In this document: positions 6,179 to 8,473 of the stretch, one piece after another
Layout: every line of letters starts with the position of its first letter
How positions within the stretch are numbered: the first letter of the stretch is position 1
Source of the DNA: JBEKYD01 sp049509915
GTDB lineage: Bacteria > Acidobacteriota > Terriglobia > Bryobacterales > Bryobacteraceae
Length of the DNA stretch: 8,473 nucleotides
Assembly (NCBI GenBank): GCA_049509915.1
Contig: JBEKZL010000351.1
Span: 1-8,473 of the forward strand
Direction of reading: 5' to 3'
The notes under the pieces: generated by a model
Seen by the model: only the letters and a program-made list of their open reading frames with translations
Told to the model about the DNA's origin: nothing
Database searches by the model: none
Translations under genes and position numbers: made by a program

Positions 6179-6195
6179 TCGCCTGGGACTGGCGA
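6179..6195. promoter_or_regulatory. Operator-like inverted repeat TCGCC-N7-GGCGA
   Basis: Perfect 5-bp arms at 6179-6183 and 6191-6195 with a 7-nt centre. It ends one base before the TATAAT box, so it fills the -10/-35 spacer of the sugar-transferase promoter. A bound protein would block, or substitute for, -35 contact; no -35 consensus is visible at the proper distance. The regulator is unknown. Confidence 0.4.
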
Positions 6196-6196
6196 G

Positions 6197-6202
6197 TATA
6201 AT
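6197..6202 (+). promoter_or_regulatory. Perfect -10 box (TATAAT) for the sugar-transferase gene
   Basis: TATAAT lies 42 nt before the ATG at 6245, which puts transcription start near 6208-6210. No TTGACA-like element is found 16-18 nt upstream and there is no extended TGn, so activation by a factor bound to the adjacent inverted repeat is plausible. Confidence 0.5.
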
Positions 6203-6204
6203 GT

Positions 6205-6232
6205 GTAGTCGGGGTAGTCGTCCCGATCCTAC
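6205..6232 (+). promoter_or_regulatory. Leader hairpin before an SD-less start codon
   Basis: GTAG-TCGGG (6205-6213) can pair with CCCGA-(tc)-CTAC (6222-6232) around an 8-nt loop. With a start site near 6209 at least the inner 5-bp stem would form at the very 5' end of the mRNA. The 18 nt from that inner stem to the ATG (CTACTGATTTCTTTAC and neighbours) are pyrimidine-rich and contain no Shine-Dalgarno sequence. Roles in mRNA stability or in translation control are inferences. Confidence 0.35.
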
Positions 6233-6244
6233 TGATTTCTTTAC

Positions 6245-7636
6245 ATGATCCGCTTGTTTCGAGTATTCGTACCGGTTGGCACGCTGGCTCTCCTGGCGGC
6301 GGAAACCATCATCATGCTGACCGCTTTCGTGCTGGCCAGCTACATGGTTCTGCAGGTCGATCCAACCGACTACCTGCTGTACGACGGCGGCTTGGTACGT
6401 ATCCTCGTCGTGCTCGGCAGCATCGTGATCAGCCTTTATTTTCAAGATCTTTACTCCAATTACCTGATTGAATCCAGGATTCTGCTGCTGCAGCAGCTTT
6501 CCATGGCGGTCGGCACGGCCATTTTGATCCAAGGCATTTTCAGCTACATCAGCCGCGATTTGCGGACGCCTTTGCGTCTGATGCTGACCGGGAGCTTTCT
6601 TTCGCTCGCCGGTGTCTTTGCCTGGCGGTTGGCGTTCAACTCCTATGCGGTGCACGTGGTGGGTCGTACGGGGTTGCTGCTGGTGGGCGGGAGCGAACCG
6701 CTGGCCGATCTGGCACAGCACGTAACCGAGCATCCCGAGCTGGGCTTGAGCGTACTCGGTTATGTCGACGATCTGCCGGTCGGAGAGTCTCCCCCGCTGG
6801 GGGGACGGGTGCTTGGGCCGGTATCGGATTTACGGCGGATTGTGGAGCAGACAAGTCCCAATCTGATCGTGGTCGGCATGTCCGAGCGGCGCAACCGGGT
6901 TCCGGTGGCCGAACTGCTGGAATTGCGTTTTAGCGGCCACGCCATTGAAGAAGTGGCGTCGGCCTATGAGCGTGTCACGGGCCGGGTGAGTCTGAAAGAA
7001 CTGCGACCGTCGCAATTGATCTATTCCGGCGAGTTGGGACCGCAGCGGCACACCCAGTCCTACCAGAGGGTTTTCAACCTGTTGGTGGCGATGGTGGGAA
7101 TCGTTCTGGCATCTCCGCTGGTGCTGATCACGGCCCTGGCGGTACGCGTGAGTTCGTCAGGACCGGTGCTTTACCGGCAACTTCGGGTCGGGTTGGACGG
7201 TCACCCGTTCACGGTATACAAATTCCGCTCGATGCGGGTCGACGCGGAAGCGGCCACCGGCGCAGTCTGGGCGTCTCGGAACGATCCTCGGATTACGCCC
7301 GTGGGACGCATCATTCGCAAGCTTCGCTTCGACGAATTGCCGCAGCTTTTCAACGTGCTGAAGGGCGAAATGTCTCTGGTCGGCCCGCGCCCGGAACGGC
7401 CGGAATTTGTCAAGGCTCTGTCCGAGCGGATTCCCTATTACCGGCAGCGCCACTATGTTCGCCCGGGCATCACTGGCTGGGCGCAGATCAATCACAAGTA
7501 CGGCGACACGCTGGAAGATACCGTCACCAAATTAGAATACGATTTGTATTACATCAAGAACATGTCGCTCAGCCTGGATGCCTATATCGTGTTCCACACC
7601 CTTAAAACGATGTTGCTTTCGCGCGGCGCGCAATGA
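6245..7636 (+). CDS. Polyprenyl-phosphate sugar phosphotransferase of EPS locus (EpsB/WcaJ type)
   Basis: A 463-residue membrane enzyme that moves a sugar-1-phosphate from a nucleotide donor to undecaprenyl phosphate, the first step of EPS repeat-unit assembly. The N-terminal half has membrane segments at about 10-36, 50-67, 84-102 and 112-132. A Rossmann-like regulatory domain follows from RTGLLLVGGS (141-150) to about 240. The catalytic C-terminal domain starts with a re-entrant hydrophobic segment (277-300), then LYRQLRVG (309-316), KFRSM (326-330) and NDPRITPVGR (346-355). RFDELPQLFNV (361-371) carries the catalytic Asp363-Glu364 pair, followed by LVGPRPE (378-384) and RPGITGWAQ (406-414). 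The MIRLF start and overall layout match the PEP-CTERM-associated EpsB-type subfamily. The ATG has no Shine-Dalgarno site. It is transcribed away from the protease-EpsI-GT2 operon, with a shared control region. The donor sugar cannot be read from the sequence. Confidence 0.93.
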   Translation: MIRLFRVFVPVGTLALLAAETIIMLTAFVLASYMVLQVDPTDYLLYDGGLVRILVVLGSIVISLYFQDLYSNYLIESRILLLQQLSMAVGTAILIQGIFSYISRDLRTPLRLMLTGSFLSLAGVFAWRLAFNSYAVHVVGRTGLLLVGGSEPLADLAQHVTEHPELGLSVLGYVDDLPVGESPPLGGRVLGPVSDLRRIVEQTSPNLIVVGMSERRNRVPVAELLELRFSGHAIEEVASAYERVTGRVSLKELRPSQLIYSGELGPQRHTQSYQRVFNLLVAMVGIVLASPLVLITALAVRVSSSGPVLYRQLRVGLDGHPFTVYKFRSMRVDAEAATGAVWASRNDPRITPVGRIIRKLRFDELPQLFNVLKGEMSLVGPRPERPEFVKALSERIPYYRQRHYVRPGITGWAQINHKYGDTLEDTVTKLEYDLYYIKNMSLSLDAYIVFHTLKTMLLSRGAQ

Positions 7637-7655
7637 TGGCGATTCTGTGCGGTTC

Positions 7656-7684
7656 TTGACAGTTGAGGAGGGGCGCGTCAGACT
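7656..7684 (+). promoter_or_regulatory. Possible promoter for the beta-barrel gene
   Basis: A perfect TTGACA at 7656-7661 is followed, after 17 nt, by CAGACT (7679-7684; only 3/6 match to TATAAT). It lies in the 106-bp gap after the sugar-transferase gene. The -10 is poor, so read-through from the upstream gene is the other option; no terminator hairpin was found in the gap. Confidence 0.3.
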
Positions 7685-7742
7685 TTAGTTTGCAGGCTTG
7701 GCTTTGCGGATCTCGATCGTTCGAAGCGAAAAACGGAGGAAC

Positions 7743-8473
7743 ATGTATTTCGAATTGAGGCGCCTGGCCGCCATTTTTTGGTTGGCCGTCCCGGCGTTTG
7801 CGCAGTATGCCGGACCGGCTATTCTGTCGCGCGGCGAAGCGCCGACGGCCATGGCGGCGGACCAGATCGACTTTCGGCCTTACCTGACCATTACCGGCGT
7901 TTACGATACCGGCTTGTCCGGCGTGTCGGTGAATTCCCAGGGCGAGATCGGCAACGTTTCCAGCCCCGGCGTGGAGTTCGCCGGAGGGATTAGCGGCGCC
8001 CATAGCTGGAAGCACACCAGGATTGGCCTGGACTATCATGGCGATGTCCGCGAGTACTCCAAGGCCACCTTCTACGACAGCACCGACCAGACCCTGCTGC
8101 TCGGAATCACGCACCAGTTTACCCGCCACGTCACGCTGGTATTGAACGAGGGCGCGGGTATGTTCTCGCTGGACTACGGGGCGCTTGGCCTGCCGAGTTC
8201 GATCCCCTTCGATCCCTCTACGCTGAACATCCCCGTCACCGACTTTTTCGATAACCGTACGATCTACGCCAGTACGCAGGGCAACCTGATCTACCAGAGA
8301 ACGGCGCGGCTTTCCTTTAGTTTTGGCGGCTCCGGCTATTTGAATCGCCGCCGGTCCACGGCGCTCTACGGCGTTACCGGCGCGACGGCGCGGGGCGATG
8401 TGGAATACCGGCTTTCGCGAGCCACCACCATCGGCGCCATGTACAACTACAACCATTACAGCTTCACCCGCAT
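7743..8473 (+). CDS. Probable outer-membrane beta-barrel protein of the EPS locus (partial, runs off right edge)
   Basis: 243 codons are open from the ATG at 7743 to the end of the window, with no stop in frame. The start is strongly supported by GGAGGA 5 nt upstream. Residues 1-20 are a signal peptide (MYFELRR, hydrophobic LAAIFWLAV, ending AFA-Q). After that the protein alternates short amphipathic strands and polar turns: RPYLTITGVYDT (46-57), HSWKHTRIGLDYHGDVREYS, DQTLLLGITHQFT, HVTLVLNEG, RLSFSFGGSGYLNRR and VEYRLSRATTIGAMYNYNHYSF. Many end in aromatics, which is the texture of an outer-membrane beta-barrel. It sits 106 bp after the sugar phosphotransferase on the same strand, a place where exosortase-type EPS loci often carry a beta-barrel thought to help export. 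No family can be named with confidence from this half, and no C-terminal strand or sorting signal is in view. Confidence 0.75.
   Translation, partial: MYFELRRLAAIFWLAVPAFAQYAGPAILSRGEAPTAMAADQIDFRPYLTITGVYDTGLSGVSVNSQGEIGNVSSPGVEFAGGISGAHSWKHTRIGLDYHGDVREYSKATFYDSTDQTLLLGITHQFTRHVTLVLNEGAGMFSLDYGALGLPSSIPFDPSTLNIPVTDFFDNRTIYASTQGNLIYQRTARLSFSFGGSGYLNRRRSTALYGVTGATARGDVEYRLSRATTIGAMYNYNHYSFTR

Noticed and set aside
6149..6733. 194-codon minus-strand open frame
   Set aside because: Antisense to the sugar phosphotransferase; His/Gln-rich translation without motifs, typical of a shadow frame.
7691..7709. Possible sigma-54 promoter before the beta-barrel gene
   Set aside because: GG and GC elements are present but with 9 rather than 10 intervening bases, and the flanks do not match.
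7602..8456. 284-codon minus-strand open frame
   Set aside because: It lies opposite the beta-barrel gene, which has a strong ribosome-binding site and signal peptide. The minus translation is Gly/Arg/Val-rich with no domain, and is a product of the high GC.

Overview
The window is GC-rich bacterial DNA. It looks like a chromosomal segment of an Acidobacteriota-type (Solibacter/Bryobacter-like) bacterium. This rests on the mixture of an EpsI/CAAX-protease/EpsB-type exopolysaccharide locus of the PEP-CTERM/exosortase kind with an exported PIG-L deacetylase, a P460 cytochrome and a small secreted cupin. No marker gene proves the phylum, so the assignment is an inference.

Left part (1-2423), mixed content and gene-poor. 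A minus-strand gene runs off the left edge; only its first 14 codons are present, with a strong Shine-Dalgarno site and a plausible promoter. Next come a periplasmic cytochrome P460-family protein (120-641, minus) and a small exported cupin-like protein (1218-1601, minus), separated by about 0.6 kb with no convincing gene. A further 0.57 kb without a convincing gene (1602-2168) holds a perfect 9-bp inverted repeat and short tandem repeats. It leads to an intact tRNA-Ala(GGC) gene on the minus strand (2169-2244).

Middle part (2424-5996), all minus strand. In transcription order: a CPBP/CAAX-type membrane protease (5996-5322), a stand-alone EpsI-family protein (5259-4603) and a membrane family-2 glycosyltransferase (4580-3426), which form a probable operon. 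About 100 bp further on is an exported PIG-L (LmbE-like) deacetylase (3323-2424) with its own strong ribosome-binding site.

Right part (5997-8473), plus strand. A 248-bp divergent regulatory region carries a perfect TATAAT, a TCGCC-N7-GGCGA inverted repeat beside it, and a leader hairpin. It is followed by a 463-residue polyprenyl-phosphate sugar phosphotransferase (6245-7636, EpsB/WcaJ type) and the first 243 codons of a signal-peptide-bearing, probable outer-membrane beta-barrel protein that runs off the right edge.

The right two thirds make sense as one envelope-polysaccharide locus. The phosphotransferase would load the first sugar onto undecaprenyl phosphate, and the GT2 would extend or polymerise the chain. 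The PIG-L enzyme could N-deacetylate amino sugars outside the cytoplasm, and the beta-barrel could serve export. EpsI and the CAAX-type protease are recurrent partners of exosortases. No exosortase and no PEP-CTERM substrate is visible here, which is the most interesting feature of the locus.
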